The notes beneath the pieces are model-generated. The model was given only the letters and a program-made list of their open reading frames with translations. It had not been told where the DNA came from and searched no databases. The position numbers were made by a program, and so were the translations under genes. Below are positions 1-9,589 of a DNA stretch of 64,000 bases, piece after piece; position 1 is the first letter of the stretch; each line of letters opens with the position of its first letter. This DNA is from Vibrio hepatarius (GTDB lineage: Bacteria; Pseudomonadota; Gammaproteobacteria; Enterobacterales; Vibrionaceae): the NCBI RefSeq assembly GCF_001274785.1, contig NZ_LHPI01000009.1:124001-188000 (forward strand). The letters run 5' to 3'.

Positions 1-582
1 ATAAGTGAGTAGCCGAGACAGTTCCTCTCGGTATTTCCACTTCAAAGCCGTAGTTAAAAAGCTTGTACTTAGTTCAACCCGTTGCTGGCTGTCTAACTGG
101 TTCCAACGACTAAACCCAACATCAAACTGCGCAAAAAGGGTTAACGGCATATTCGGCCCAAAACGTTGTGCTAACTTAACTTGTTCTACGCGACTGTCTG
201 AAGGCTCGAGTTGAGCCAACTCAAGATAGGTCGCGTACCAAGTAGGACGAGTCCTAATGCTCGATAACAAGTATTGTTTTGTCAGCTCTGCCTCTTTGTC
301 TGTCAGCTGCTTGTACGATTGCCAACTTAGCGCTTTAGCTGCCAGCTCATACTCGTAACCACCAGCAAAAGTCGAAGACAACATACTAGCAATCACGGCA
401 TTATCGTCGGCCACGCTAGACTCATTCACGCGCTCGCTGTTGTGGGAGTATCGGTTCAGTGAAATTTCCAAACCGCTCACGTGCAAACTGTTAATCAGTT
501 GGCTACTGGCGAGAAAGATGACAATAACTGCAAGCGCTGCAATGGCGAGTGTCTTGTAATCGAGTAAGTGCTTAACCTGCAT
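1..582 (-). CDS. VpsP-like polysaccharide biosynthesis protein (3' end cut by window)
   Basis: An open frame on the minus strand starts with ATG at 582 and runs off the left edge without a stop, giving about 194 residues. Residues about 10-30 form one hydrophobic membrane segment (LAIAALAVIVIFLASS), and the rest is soluble, helical and probably periplasmic. The start overlaps the 3' end of the WecG/TagA gene by 11 bases, so it is the next gene of the exopolysaccharide operon. Size, the single N-terminal anchor and position in a vps-type cluster suggest the VpsP family, whose role in polysaccharide synthesis is poorly defined. The reading frame is clear; the family name is inferred mainly from context. 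Confidence 0.7.
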   Translation of the reverse strand, partial: MQVKHLLDYKTLAIAALAVIVIFLASSQLINSLHVSGLEISLNRYSHNSERVNESSVADDNAVIASMLSSTFAGGYEYELAAKALSWQSYKQLTDKEAELTKQYLLSSIRTRPTWYATYLELAQLEPSDSRVEQVKLAQRFGPNMPLTLFAQFDVGFSRWNQLDSQQRVELSTSFLTTALKWKYREELSRLLTY

Positions 583-1327
583 TTTGGTAATTACGTTTTG
601 CCGAGAACTTTTCTTTAAGCAGTAGCCACGCAAAGGTTGAGTTGGTCACTAAATAACGTTTCCACATGCGGCGCGGCTCTTGAATCACACGGTACAACCA
701 TTCTAACCCTGCGTTTTGCATCCACTCAGGTGCACGATTCACTTTACCGGCTACCACGTCAAATGTGCCACCCACACCCATAACGAAACTCACACCTAAA
801 CGGTCACGCCATTTGTTGATGAAGTTTTCTTTCTTCGGTGAAGTGATCGCAACAAAAAGCAGTTGTGCGCCAGATTGACGGATTTGCTCGACAACCGCTT
901 CTTCATCGTCCCAGAAGTAGCCATGATGAATGCCCGCAATCTTTAAGTTTGGATGCTGCGCTTGCATTCGCTTAGCCGTTTCTTCGACAACTTCTTGTTT
1001 CGCGCCTAAATAAAACACCGAAAACGACTCTTGCTCTGCCATCGCATTGAGGTTGTGAAACAAATCCACACCCGCAACACGTTCTGGAATCTTGTGGCCA
1101 AGTGCTTTTGCACCCCAAACCACACCCATACCATCAATATTGATGATGTCACACTCAGTGACGCTGCGAGCTAATTCTGCGTCTTTACGCATGTTAACGA
1201 GCTTGGCAACATTCACCACTACGTGTTGGGTGAAGTTACCACTTAATATTTTGCTTCTAATATCAGCAACGGTTTCTTCCATTGTGGCTTGATCCATTGG
1301 AAAGCCGAGAAACTCAATACGTTTCAT
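572..1327 (-). CDS. WecG/TagA/CpsF family glycosyltransferase
   Basis: 251 residues, the normal size for this family (GT26). These enzymes transfer N-acetylmannosamine or its uronic acid from UDP to an undecaprenyl-PP-linked sugar on the cytoplasmic face of the inner membrane. Family signatures are visible: NIDGMGVVWGAK near residue 65, VFYLGAK near 105, VAITSPKKENFI near 160 and VMGVGGTFDVVAGK near 182. AGGGAA lies just before the ATG at 1327. Because wecB and wecC are in the same operon, ManNAc or ManNAcA is the likely donor sugar. VpsK of V. cholerae belongs to this family. The family is secure; exact donor and acceptor are inferred. Confidence 0.9.
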   Translation of the reverse strand: MKRIEFLGFPMDQATMEETVADIRSKILSGNFTQHVVVNVAKLVNMRKDAELARSVTECDIINIDGMGVVWGAKALGHKIPERVAGVDLFHNLNAMAEQESFSVFYLGAKQEVVEETAKRMQAQHPNLKIAGIHHGYFWDDEEAVVEQIRQSGAQLLFVAITSPKKENFINKWRDRLGVSFVMGVGGTFDVVAGKVNRAPEWMQNAGLEWLYRVIQEPRRMWKRYLVTNSTFAWLLLKEKFSAKRNYQNAG

Positions 1328-1339
1328 TATTCCCTAACC

Positions 1340-2065
1340 TTATTCTACGGTAGTTATTTTTAGGTTTCTAAAGTAGATTTCATTCTTCGATTCAATGTCT
1401 CGATGACGATACATGCCAATCTTCAAATAGTGTTGATAGTTGTTATGCATATTCTTTCCAGAGAAATTAAATTGAATACCATTGACATGAACTGCCAACT
1501 TTCCATCATTTCCCTCTGACCACAAAAACTCAAACTTCAGTGTGTTCCACATACCTAAGTAAAAGGGCAATACGGTCATTTCCTCACCATAAATTAAACC
1601 GAACGTTGAACCTGGACCTGAATAGAGTGCAACTAGTGGGCTGCGGCCAGGAAAGTTTTCCCAAGTTTCACCAAGCGCTGGATCTGGTTGATCGTGCCAC
1701 TGAGAAAGAAGAAACCAGCGACCTTCGGGATCGGAAGGAAAGTATCGTGGAATATATATTTGATACTCATAAGTGACTTTGTCTCCCGTACTAAAAGGGT
1801 AGTTCACCGTAAGTTCTGAACGTATTCCATTGTGTATTTTGTCCTGACAACCTTGAATCACAAACTTCAGTTTGTCTTCCAACGGGATAATTGTTTTGTC
1901 ATAAACAGCTTCAAGCCTCATAAACTGGGTAAGCCCCCGAGCATTGAGCGAATTGGCAACATTTTCTATTTGTTGTTGAGTGGTACTTGCGTTGATGGTG
2001 AAAGAGAAAACAAAACACAGACTGACTAATATGCGCTGAAACGCTTTTCTCCTAACACTTATCAT
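1340..2065 (-). CDS. Secreted polysaccharide lyase-like protein
   Basis: 241 residues beginning with a signal peptide (basic start, hydrophobic run to about residue 25, then NAS). The mature part looks like a beta-sandwich of the heparin-lyase-like fold (Pfam polysaccharide lyase PF14099 type). It has a WHDQPDP motif near residue 124 and a C-terminal series of strands with YLKIGMYR. It overlaps the preceding glycosyltransferase by 14 bases and lies 12 bases before the WecG-like gene, so it is translated with the biosynthesis genes. A lyase in an exopolysaccharide operon usually trims or releases the polymer in the periplasm or outside the cell. The substrate is unknown; lyase activity is inferred from fold-level resemblance only. 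Confidence 0.65.
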   Translation of the reverse strand: MISVRRKAFQRILVSLCFVFSFTINASTTQQQIENVANSLNARGLTQFMRLEAVYDKTIIPLEDKLKFVIQGCQDKIHNGIRSELTVNYPFSTGDKVTYEYQIYIPRYFPSDPEGRWFLLSQWHDQPDPALGETWENFPGRSPLVALYSGPGSTFGLIYGEEMTVLPFYLGMWNTLKFEFLWSEGNDGKLAVHVNGIQFNFSGKNMHNNYQHYLKIGMYRHRDIESKNEIYFRNLKITTVE

Positions 2066-3080
2066 AGATCTCTCGCCACTTTGGTAGAATCACTTGAGAA
2101 GTGAAATTGTTCTGATAAATAGTCAATGCATGAGCGGTAACATCCTTAAGTTCATCAGGTTTAGACAAGACAAACTCGAGCCTGTCACGGATCTGCGTTA
2201 CATTTCCCGGGTCAACCAAATAACCCGAATAGCCATCTCTGATAACCTCAGGAATGGCGCCAACTGGCGTTGTGATAACTGGAATCTGGCTACCCATAGA
2301 CTCAATCAACGTCATAGGTAGGCCTTCGTTGTACGCAGGTAAGATCATTACGCTACATGAGTGCAGTAACTCACTTTTCTTTTGCTTATCGACCCAACCG
2401 TGAACTGTAATTTTGTCTTGAAGATTTAGCTCCTTAATCAACGATTCCACTTTATCGTTTTCACCTGCTCCACAAAGATGTAGGTGGTATTCACAACGCA
2501 TCTGCGCACACGCGTTCAACAAGTCGTAAATCCCTTTACGTTGAATGAACGCGCCAAGAAACAAAATATCTTTAGAATTCTTATCTGACTCTAGCTCAAT
2601 AACATCTACGTAGTTGTTGATCACCGAAACATCTCTACCGGATATCTCTTTCACATACTCTTTCCATCCATCAGAGAGCGTGACAAATGCATCTACGTTG
2701 TTGATGAGCCAAATGATTAACTTCTGAGTTAATTTTCCACGCGTAGAGAAGTATTGCTTAAACTCTGAACCATGTAAGTGCACTATGGTTGAATTCGAAA
2801 ATAGCTTAGCGATGATTACAAACGTCAACTTGCGCCAGAAACTGCCTTTATACGACATATGGCAATGAAGAATTAAGTGCTTGTTAGTCATTGATAACCA
2901 AAGCAAACGGAAAATACCGTTAATAAATAAGCCCAGATCTTCAAACTTACTTTTACCACGGTGTGTGACTAATCGTGTATGGATAGAAGTGTCAAATAAG
3001 CCGTTTTCTTCATAACCTTTAATCACCGAATCTATTCCACCCGGTGCCGCTGTGCCAACGGACACTATGTGTTTTTGCAT
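2052..3080 (-). CDS. Family 4 glycosyltransferase
   Basis: 342 residues with the GT4 (GT-B fold) layout. The N-terminal half opens with a glycine-rich stretch (VGTAAPGGIDSV). The C-terminal nucleotide-sugar half begins near residue 168 (DILFLGAFIQRKGIYDLL) and carries the E-x7-E type motif (PAYNEGLPMTLIESMGSQIP). It adds a sugar to the lipid-linked repeat unit at the cytoplasmic membrane. The ATG at 3080 overlaps the stop of the preceding acetyltransferase by one base, indicating translational coupling. Donor and linkage cannot be read from the sequence. Confidence 0.9.
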   Translation of the reverse strand: MQKHIVSVGTAAPGGIDSVIKGYEENGLFDTSIHTRLVTHRGKSKFEDLGLFINGIFRLLWLSMTNKHLILHCHMSYKGSFWRKLTFVIIAKLFSNSTIVHLHGSEFKQYFSTRGKLTQKLIIWLINNVDAFVTLSDGWKEYVKEISGRDVSVINNYVDVIELESDKNSKDILFLGAFIQRKGIYDLLNACAQMRCEYHLHLCGAGENDKVESLIKELNLQDKITVHGWVDKQKKSELLHSCSVMILPAYNEGLPMTLIESMGSQIPVITTPVGAIPEVIRDGYSGYLVDPGNVTQIRDRLEFVLSKPDELKDVTAHALTIYQNNFTSQVILPKWREIYDKC

Positions 3081-3649
3081 TAATCAAATTTCCAGATATG
3101 ACGTTGAGAAGATGAGGAACCATTAAAAGAAATAACCTTGCCAGGGTTACCGACGACAACGGCGTTATCAGGCACATCTTTAGTAACGACCGCGTTAGCA
3201 CCGATTACTACGTTATTCCCTATGGTGATGCCTCCTAAAACTACAGCCCCTGTTCCAATGTAAACATTGTCTTTTATAGTAGGAAACTGGTTATTCTTAC
3301 CCGCTATAGTGACACCATGAACAATTGTCGCGTTGCTACCGATGGTCACATTTTGCCCCCATGACGTTGCAAATACGTGGTACATCGCGAAACCTGGCCC
3401 GACATTCGCACGATAATTAACATCAGTGGTATAAACTCTTTTGTAATACATATACATGAGTTTAGGCAGAATTCTAATGATAGGATTCGAGTCAAAGTGC
3501 TTCGCAACACGCATCCAAAATACAAACTTAAATCCTTTACGAAACAACAAGTCTCGCAAAAATATCTTGAAGCTGACCGTGCCATTGTGTCGATACAAAT
3601 CAGACTTCACTAAATACGTTAAACTATGCGTTTGCACTGACAACCTCAT
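3080..3649 (-). CDS. Serine acetyltransferase-like (left-handed beta-helix) O-acetyltransferase
   Basis: About 189 residues. The C-terminal 100 residues are hexapeptide repeats forming a left-handed beta helix ([18 protein letters not shown], then [20 protein letters not shown]). This is the fold of serine acetyltransferase CysE and of sugar O-acetyltransferases using acetyl-CoA. Inside a polysaccharide operon, acetylation of a sugar in the repeat unit is much more likely than cysteine synthesis. The ATG at 3649 is preferred over a TTG one codon upstream. It overlaps the upstream glycosyltransferase by 26 bases. The fold is certain; the acceptor is inferred from context. Confidence 0.88.
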   Translation of the reverse strand: MRLSVQTHSLTYLVKSDLYRHNGTVSFKIFLRDLLFRKGFKFVFWMRVAKHFDSNPIIRILPKLMYMYYKRVYTTDVNYRANVGPGFAMYHVFATSWGQNVTIGSNATIVHGVTIAGKNNQFPTIKDNVYIGTGAVVLGGITIGNNVVIGANAVVTKDVPDNAVVVGNPGKVISFNGSSSSQRHIWKFD

Positions 3650-4739
3650 CAATTACAACCAAATATTGACTCGCGATCTCAGCCTCTGAAAAATCCTTGG
3701 AGCGAGTAATTAGCGATTCCTTTGGGACCAAAGGACTGTGTGTTTCTTGCAAAATTGCCCCCGCTAAAGAATCGCTGTCACCTACGCTGACGAGTCGACC
3801 GTACTTGCCATTTTCCAAGATCTCCGCTGGGCCGTAATTACAATCCGTCGATACCACTGGCAATCCAAGTGACATCGCTTCAACAATTACGTTACCAAAC
3901 CCTTCCCATGCAGAGCTCATTACGAACATGTCGGCCTCACGGTAATAGTCTTCAACCTTGTCGGTATAACCTGCGAAGGTCACTTTATCTTGAATGTTGA
4001 GCTGCTCAATGACGGCTGTGACTTTGGCAAATTCACTCTGACTAAAAATCCCACCAACGATCGTTAAGTGGTAATCGCCCGTTTCGTTCAGCTTTGCAAC
4101 CGCTCGAATGAGGGTTGAATAATCTTTAGGTTCTGCCACGCGACCCACAGCAACCAGTTGTTTGGTCATATTAGCGTGCTGTTCTTTGATTGCATTGACG
4201 GCAAAAGAACGCACAGGGTTGTAGATTGTCTTTACTCGACGAGTACTACCCATCAATTGTGCAACTTGACCTGACAACCCCTTGGAAACACAAATGACAG
4301 ATGTCGACAAACGGTAAAGATAAGATACATAAGACTTTAATATCAGCTTCTTTAAACGACTCTTATTCTGCCAATGTTCGAAAAGAGATGCGTGCTCTGA
4401 AACAATGACTCTCGAACTCATTCCGCACAAGGAAGCAGAGAGAATTGCTGCAGCATTGGTATCTGTATACGCAGAAATAATAACGTCTGGTTGTTCTTGC
4501 TTGATAAACTTGGCAAATGGGACAATGGATTTCATTGTCCTTGAAACATTCAAATTATGAACGCGGTGACCATCATCAATGGCTGTCTTCACGTTCTCAC
4601 TATTCACGTGATCGACGACAAAACAAATTGATACGCCATCACGCTTACTAAACTCTCTCGCGAGTGAAAGAAATACTTGCTCAGCTCCGCCAAAACCGAG
4701 CTTGGATATCCGGAAAAAGATCTTCACTTTTTCAACCAC
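3624..4739 (-). CDS. Family 4 glycosyltransferase
   Basis: 371 residues. The N-terminal domain opens with [20 protein letters not shown], typical of GT4 enzymes. The C-terminal domain holds [18 protein letters not shown] near residue 195 and the donor-site stretch [20 protein letters not shown] near 280. The start is GTG at 4739 with AGGA about nine bases upstream; a second GTG at 4727 is an alternative. The start overlaps the preceding GT2 gene by 16 bases. It should extend the lipid-linked repeat unit on the cytoplasmic side. The sugar specificity is not visible. Confidence 0.9.
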   Translation of the reverse strand: MVEKVKIFFRISKLGFGGAEQVFLSLAREFSKRDGVSICFVVDHVNSENVKTAIDDGHRVHNLNVSRTMKSIVPFAKFIKQEQPDVIISAYTDTNAAAILSASLCGMSSRVIVSEHASLFEHWQNKSRLKKLILKSYVSYLYRLSTSVICVSKGLSGQVAQLMGSTRRVKTIYNPVRSFAVNAIKEQHANMTKQLVAVGRVAEPKDYSTLIRAVAKLNETGDYHLTIVGGIFSQSEFAKVTAVIEQLNIQDKVTFAGYTDKVEDYYREADMFVMSSAWEGFGNVIVEAMSLGLPVVSTDCNYGPAEILENGKYGRLVSVGDSDSLAGAILQETHSPLVPKESLITRSKDFSEAEIASQYLVVIDEVVSANA

Positions 4740-5650
4740 CTTTTCAATGTCCTGTGAGTATTTGGGAAACCAAGGATTATTTTCTTTCGATACGAGACAT
4801 TTCTATCAAAGATATAGCGAACGAATAACTTAAAAAATTCCAGTCGAATTTCATTTGGAACTTTAGTCCCTGTTTGGCAGCGATAAAAAAGATAGGCGAG
4901 GTTGATTTTTAAGTAATCCATATAACGTTCATCGATGTTGTTTAATGATGTATAAAACGACATCAAGTTATCAAAGTAATCAGGTTTGATATTTAACGTG
5001 GCACCATTTTGATTCAACCTATAGCCATAAAGAGCTTTGTTTATATGATAAATTGAGCGAACGTCTTGATAGATATTTGTAAAAAGCATTAAATCTTCAC
5101 AAAACTTTACGCCGTCTGGGAACCTTTTGTTGGAGAAAAATTCTCGCTTGATAACTCTCAACCAAGGGTACCAAACCGAACGTGAGTAAATAGTATCTCG
5201 AATACAACTCGCGTCATTGAGACCAAATTTTTGGTAAACAAATACTTCTGGCGACTGTTCAACATTCTTATCTTGGGAAAACGTTTTAAAGCCAAACTCA
5301 ATCACATCTGGCGAATGAGTTTGAATCGCTGACAGTACACTTTCCACGTAGCCATCGAGTAGCATGTCATCAGAGTCAAAAAATGTGACATACTCTCCGC
5401 TCGCAATTTCTAGAGCTAAGTTACGAGCACGGCTTACACCACCGTGTTCTTGTCTGAGTAGCGTAAGAGCACCTGAAGTAATTTTATCTTGGTAGTTTTC
5501 AACAATAATGTCGTAACTGGAATCTGGTGACCCGTCATCAACAACTATCAACTCTACTTTTGGGCTTTCTTGAGAAAAATACGAGTCAAGAGCTTGCTTG
5601 ATATAGTCTTCAACATTATAGACAGGCATAACAATTGTGAGCAGTTTCAT
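4724..5650 (-). CDS. Family 2 glycosyltransferase
   Basis: 308 residues with a GT-A fold. The N terminus (TIVMPVYNVEDYIKQALDS) is the classic GT2 opening. It is followed by VVDDGSPDSS near residue 35 and the metal-binding DSDD near 93 (YVTFFDSDDMLLDGYV). The C-terminal part is helical and basic, as in capsule and O-antigen transferases. The start overlaps the Wzx stop by four bases (ATGA), showing coupling. It adds one sugar of the repeat unit; which sugar is unknown. Confidence 0.9.
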   Translation of the reverse strand: MKLLTIVMPVYNVEDYIKQALDSYFSQESPKVELIVVDDGSPDSSYDIIVENYQDKITSGALTLLRQEHGGVSRARNLALEIASGEYVTFFDSDDMLLDGYVESVLSAIQTHSPDVIEFGFKTFSQDKNVEQSPEVFVYQKFGLNDASCIRDTIYSRSVWYPWLRVIKREFFSNKRFPDGVKFCEDLMLFTNIYQDVRSIYHINKALYGYRLNQNGATLNIKPDYFDNLMSFYTSLNNIDERYMDYLKINLAYLFYRCQTGTKVPNEIRLEFFKLFVRYIFDRNVSYRKKIILGFPNTHRTLKRWLKK

Positions 5651-6978
5651 GATTTAGTTCCTAATGTGTACATCGCTAAACTGTATGCCTGCTTGGGGTT
5701 TGTAAATATATTCCTAAATCCATAACAACCGTAAAAAAATATCCCTCTCGTATCTTTAAAAAACATGTAGAGTAAAAAATCAGCCATAAAATAAGAAAGT
5801 ACAGACACAACCGCTGCGCCTTCAATTCCGTATTTAGGAATACATAAGAAGTTCATCGACACACTAAATACAGCAACAACAGCAGATTTAATAAACTCGT
5901 ACTTACCTAGCCCTTGAATAATTAGCAATCTTGAGTACAAAGCAGCTGGGAATATAAACACCCAACACCAAACAGAGATAGCGAGTACATCACCAGCACC
6001 CTGGTACTTTTCTCCATAAAGCACGTAGATGATGTAATCTGAAAACACACTGACACCTGACGCTAAAATCAAAGAAAGAACGATAAGGATGATCGTCAAT
6101 CCTCGGATAAAATCATCAAACTTCTCATCCTTGTCAAAATATAGGTTTGACAACGAAAGATAGAATGTCATCGTAATAATATGCCCAAGAAAAACCAGTT
6201 GCATAACCAGTTTCGCGGCAGAGCTGTACATCCCAACACTCGTCTTATCTAGCAAGTGTGAGATAATTAAAATGTCAGCTTGCATGAATATAGGAAACAA
6301 AATAGACGAGCCAATCAAAGGGATGGCTTCTAGCAGCAAGGCTTTTGCCCTAGCAAAGTCAAACCGTACACCTTTGAATACGAAAGGTTGTGTCGAACGA
6401 ATGAACGCCCCGAAAAGCCACACAAATTGCACGGCAGCTTGGACAGGGATAAATAAGACAACCCAGTAATATGGTAGGTCCATCCAAATTGCTACTGCCA
6501 GATAAGCCAATGCGACAAAACGAGAGATTAATGCCGATTCACCAAGCTTTCTAGGTTGATTAACTGCTTGAAAGTACAACCTAAGTACGGTGGCCCGCGC
6601 AAAATAGGTAGTCAATGACACGGCAAGATAAATGATGAAGATATCGTAATCAATTTGGCCTTCAGCAGAAATCCAAAGTACCGCATACACAACGAGTGAA
6701 TAACCAACCCACCCCATTGTTTGCATGACAAACACTGTCAGCAGATAGCTGAAATTTGTAGGATCTTTGGCGGTATCTCTAACAACAATATGATCAAGCC
6801 CAAGCACAACAAGAAACGAAACCGTAGCGGATAACGCTTGAACATAACTCAGCTTACCTAAGTTTTCAGGTCCAAACATACGTGCAACGACTATGACGCT
6901 CACTAGTCCAAAAGCTACTTTAGTTATATTCTCTGTTGCGTACCATGCCGCTTTTTTTAAATTATAAATCTTAGACAT
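5647..6978 (-). CDS. Wzx-type polysaccharide flippase
   Basis: 443 residues, almost entirely hydrophobic, with about 12 to 14 predicted membrane segments. The N-terminal stretch WYATENITKVAFGLVSVIVV followed by RMFGPENLGKLSYVQA is characteristic of the polysaccharide transport (PST/MATE-like) flippases. It moves undecaprenyl-PP-linked repeat units from the cytoplasmic to the periplasmic face. It overlaps the polymerase-like gene by eight bases and the next glycosyltransferase by four. Together with the Wzy-like and Wzc-like proteins it defines a Wzx/Wzy-dependent pathway. Confidence 0.92.
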   Translation of the reverse strand: MSKIYNLKKAAWYATENITKVAFGLVSVIVVARMFGPENLGKLSYVQALSATVSFLVVLGLDHIVVRDTAKDPTNFSYLLTVFVMQTMGWVGYSLVVYAVLWISAEGQIDYDIFIIYLAVSLTTYFARATVLRLYFQAVNQPRKLGESALISRFVALAYLAVAIWMDLPYYWVVLFIPVQAAVQFVWLFGAFIRSTQPFVFKGVRFDFARAKALLLEAIPLIGSSILFPIFMQADILIISHLLDKTSVGMYSSAAKLVMQLVFLGHIITMTFYLSLSNLYFDKDEKFDDFIRGLTIILIVLSLILASGVSVFSDYIIYVLYGEKYQGAGDVLAISVWCWVFIFPAALYSRLLIIQGLGKYEFIKSAVVAVFSVSMNFLCIPKYGIEGAAVVSVLSYFMADFLLYMFFKDTRGIFFYGCYGFRNIFTNPKQAYSLAMYTLGTKS

Positions 6979-8176
6979 TTAGATTTCTTGCCCTGTAGAA
7001 ATGATTGGTAGCGATACAAGAAACTAAAATAAACAAATACCACAATAAGTTAGTAGAAAATAAAAATGTAGTTTCCGTTACATTGTGTAAGGTAATAAAT
7101 AGAAATAGCGAAAAAAGCAAAACAAAACCTTTTTCTCTTATTAAACAAAAAAGATTTATTCCCGTATTTATTATGTACAGTGTGAATAAAAACAAACCAA
7201 TCAAACCGATTGAAATGATAAGGTCAATGTAACCACCGTCAGACGCTGCCAATGATTCCACCCAAAGAGGGTTGTCGGTAAAAAGGTCGGTGTAATATAT
7301 TTCAGAAAGCTCCCCTTTGCCCCATACCGCATTGAAACCAAATCCGTACACTGCATTATTTTCTGCGTGCAGCAACATAGTCAGCCACAATTTCCCCCGA
7401 CCAGTCAGCAACTCTTCGTCCATTGAGTAATACAGATAGTCGAGTACTTCAAATCGGTATAAAGCCAGCATCAAAAAAGCAAAGCTCAGCAGTAAAAATG
7501 AAGTAATCTTTATTGGCACAACCAACTCAAACTTGTTACGCCCACCAAACTGATACGCGGCTAAACTCACCGTTGAACAGACAATAAAGAGCGCAATCGA
7601 CGTTTTTGACATAGACAACATAAGAAGAAAGAGTGCTGCCGCAGAAAATATCATCGACACCTTGCGTCTGTTGACCAGAAAGTCATAGCAACAAATCAAC
7701 AAACTCAAGCTCATCACTAAACCAAAGTTGTTTTTATGGTTATAGAAACCAACCATACCAGCATCGCTAAAGGCATTTCCCTTTAAAACAAGCAACGAAA
7801 GTAAATTGATGCTAACGACAACATAAGCCGTGATAGTGAGTGCTCTTAGAAGCGTATTGAGACTAAACGTAAAAGCGATCAGTACTCCGCTCATAAGCAT
7901 CATCATTTGAATTATGGCTTCTTCAAGGCTTTTATACACCCAAGATGACCACAATACACTAGCAAAGCACCAGGCAAGAACAATAACCAATTGATAGTTA
8001 TTCATCACCTGTTTAACGATGACTGGAACAAACCTGATACAAAACAGCAAATAAACAAGTAATGTTGCGAGTAAAACCTTTCTGTCAAACAGGTTGTGGC
8101 CAACAAAAAGGAAAATAAGAGATACTAATAAAACCCCTTTAACTAGGTTATCCGTATTAATTCTTTCAAGGTTCAT
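6971..8176 (-). CDS. Wzy-like polysaccharide polymerase / O-antigen ligase family protein
   Basis: 401 residues with about 11 membrane segments. The largest periplasmic loop contains LLTGRGKLW near residue 250, followed by a GFGFNAVWG stretch, the pattern of the Wzy_C/O-antigen ligase family. In this operon, with Wzx and a Wzc-type co-polymerase, it most likely polymerises flipped repeat units in the periplasm. It follows wecC after an 80-base gap that contains a stem-loop, and it overlaps the flippase by eight bases. Ligases and polymerases are hard to tell apart by sequence; polymerase is favoured by context. Confidence 0.85.
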   Translation of the reverse strand: MNLERINTDNLVKGVLLVSLIFLFVGHNLFDRKVLLATLLVYLLFCIRFVPVIVKQVMNNYQLVIVLAWCFASVLWSSWVYKSLEEAIIQMMMLMSGVLIAFTFSLNTLLRALTITAYVVVSINLLSLLVLKGNAFSDAGMVGFYNHKNNFGLVMSLSLLICCYDFLVNRRKVSMIFSAAALFLLMLSMSKTSIALFIVCSTVSLAAYQFGGRNKFELVVPIKITSFLLLSFAFLMLALYRFEVLDYLYYSMDEELLTGRGKLWLTMLLHAENNAVYGFGFNAVWGKGELSEIYYTDLFTDNPLWVESLAASDGGYIDLIISIGLIGLFLFTLYIINTGINLFCLIREKGFVLLFSLFLFITLHNVTETTFLFSTNLLWYLFILVSCIATNHFYRARNLNV

Positions 8177-8212
8177 TTTATCTCGGTACTTCAGATAACA
8201 GTCAGGGAAAAC

Positions 8213-8234
8213 AGAGGGCCACTTTGGCCCTCAG
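8213..8234 (-). terminator. Intra-operon stem-loop between wecC and the Wzy-like gene
   Basis: A perfect 7-bp stem (GAGGGCC at 8214-8220, GGCCCTC at 8226-8232) with a five-base loop lies in the 80-base gap after wecC. On the minus strand it is followed by only a short T-rich stretch (TGTTTT). It could be a weak terminator or a 3'-end protecting hairpin. Because the operon has an ops element, RfaH-modified polymerase may read through it. Confidence 0.5.
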
Positions 8235-8256
8235 ATTCGTTTGGACTTGGTTAGAC

Positions 8257-9507
8257 TTACATCAAACCACGAGTATCAATAACAACTTTACGCGCCAATT
8301 CCGACTTATCTGCCGCTTTGAACTGACGGTGATCAACTAGTACGACGATAACATTCGCTCGCTCCAGCGCAGATTCGAACGTTTCCAAAGTAATGTTTTT
8401 GTCAGCTAGCTTATTCGGTAGACATTTGATATTCGGCTCAACAGCAATTAGCTCCCCAACCTCACGCTCAACCAATTCCTCAACAATCTGTAGTGCAGGG
8501 CTTTCACGCAAGTCATCGATGTCAGCTTTAAACGCTAAACCAAGGCAAGCAATCACCGGGCGCTTAAACTCATTCGCCGCTTTCTCTACTTGTTCGATAA
8601 CATGGTAAGGTTTTGCGTCGTTGATCAGACGCGCTTGACGAATTAGCTTCGCTTCATCTGGCGCGCTATCAACGATGAACCAAGGGTCAACAGCAATGCA
8701 GTGACCGCCGACGCCCGGACCTGGGTTTAGGATGTTAACGCGAGGGTGGCGGTTCGATAGTTTGATCAGCTCCCACACATTGATCTTCAGTTTCTCACAG
8801 ATGATCGAAAGCTCGTTAGCAAACGCAATGTTCACGTCACGGAACGAGTTCTCTGTCAGCTTGGCCATTTCCGCGGTACGCGCGTTGGTAACAATACATT
8901 CACCACGCACAAACGTTTGGTACAGCTCAACGGCTCTAGCACTACACGCAGCAGACAGACCACCAATTACACGGTCGTTCGACACAAGTTCCTGTAGAAC
9001 GTAGCCAGGTAGAACCCTTTCAGGACAGTGCGCAACTTTGATGTCTGCACCATCACCTGCGTCTTGTGGGAAAGAAAGATCCGAGCGCATCTCTTTTAGC
9101 CAGTTGGCCAGTTTCTCAGTGGCACCGACTGGAGACGTTGACTCAAGAATCACCAAATTGCCCTTTTCCAAAACAGGGGCAATCGCTTTTGCTGCGGCTT
9201 CAATGTATGACAGATCCGCTTGGTGCTCACCGTTTTCGCTGTGCAGGAAAGGGGTTGGGACTGCAACCATAAAAGCATCGGCTTTTTCTGGTGTAGTGGT
9301 TGCACGTAAGTTACCTGTGGCAACCACACCTTTTACAACAATGTCTAAGTCCGGTTCGACGATATGAATATCACCAGCGTTGATGGTATCAACCGCATGC
9401 TGACTGACATCAACACCCACTACTTTCATGCCACGCGAAGCAACGACTGCTGCTGTCGGTAGGCCAATGTACCCTAAGCCAATTACCGATACGGTATTAA
9501 AAGACAT
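8257..9507 (-). CDS. wecC: UDP-N-acetyl-D-mannosamine dehydrogenase
   Basis: 416 residues, the usual length. It oxidises UDP-ManNAc to UDP-ManNAcA using two NAD+. The N terminus has the Rossmann motif VIGLGYIGLPTA (GxGxxG). The catalytic cysteine lies in GVGGHCIAVDPWF near residue 267, and the C-terminal UDP-binding domain carries GLAFKADIDDLRESPA near 330. It sits 82 bases after wecB, so the two form the ManNAcA supply module. V. cholerae VpsB is in the same superfamily. The product implies a ManNAcA-type uronic acid in the exopolysaccharide. Confidence 0.95.
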   Translation of the reverse strand: MSFNTVSVIGLGYIGLPTAAVVASRGMKVVGVDVSQHAVDTINAGDIHIVEPDLDIVVKGVVATGNLRATTTPEKADAFMVAVPTPFLHSENGEHQADLSYIEAAAKAIAPVLEKGNLVILESTSPVGATEKLANWLKEMRSDLSFPQDAGDGADIKVAHCPERVLPGYVLQELVSNDRVIGGLSAACSARAVELYQTFVRGECIVTNARTAEMAKLTENSFRDVNIAFANELSIICEKLKINVWELIKLSNRHPRVNILNPGPGVGGHCIAVDPWFIVDSAPDEAKLIRQARLINDAKPYHVIEQVEKAANEFKRPVIACLGLAFKADIDDLRESPALQIVEELVEREVGELIAVEPNIKCLPNKLADKNITLETFESALERANVIVVLVDHRQFKAADKSELARKVVIDTRGLM

Positions 9508-9589
9508 AACGTCACCTTAAATATCAAACTGAAATAATTAAATTTTGAGAAAGAGAAAGAATTTGGTCTATCAACCAAAGTAAACCGAC

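Noticed and set aside
3080..3649. Cysteine-biosynthetic serine acetyltransferase CysE
   Set aside because: The fold matches, but the protein is shorter than CysE and is embedded with overlaps in a polysaccharide operon, so sugar O-acetylation is more likely.
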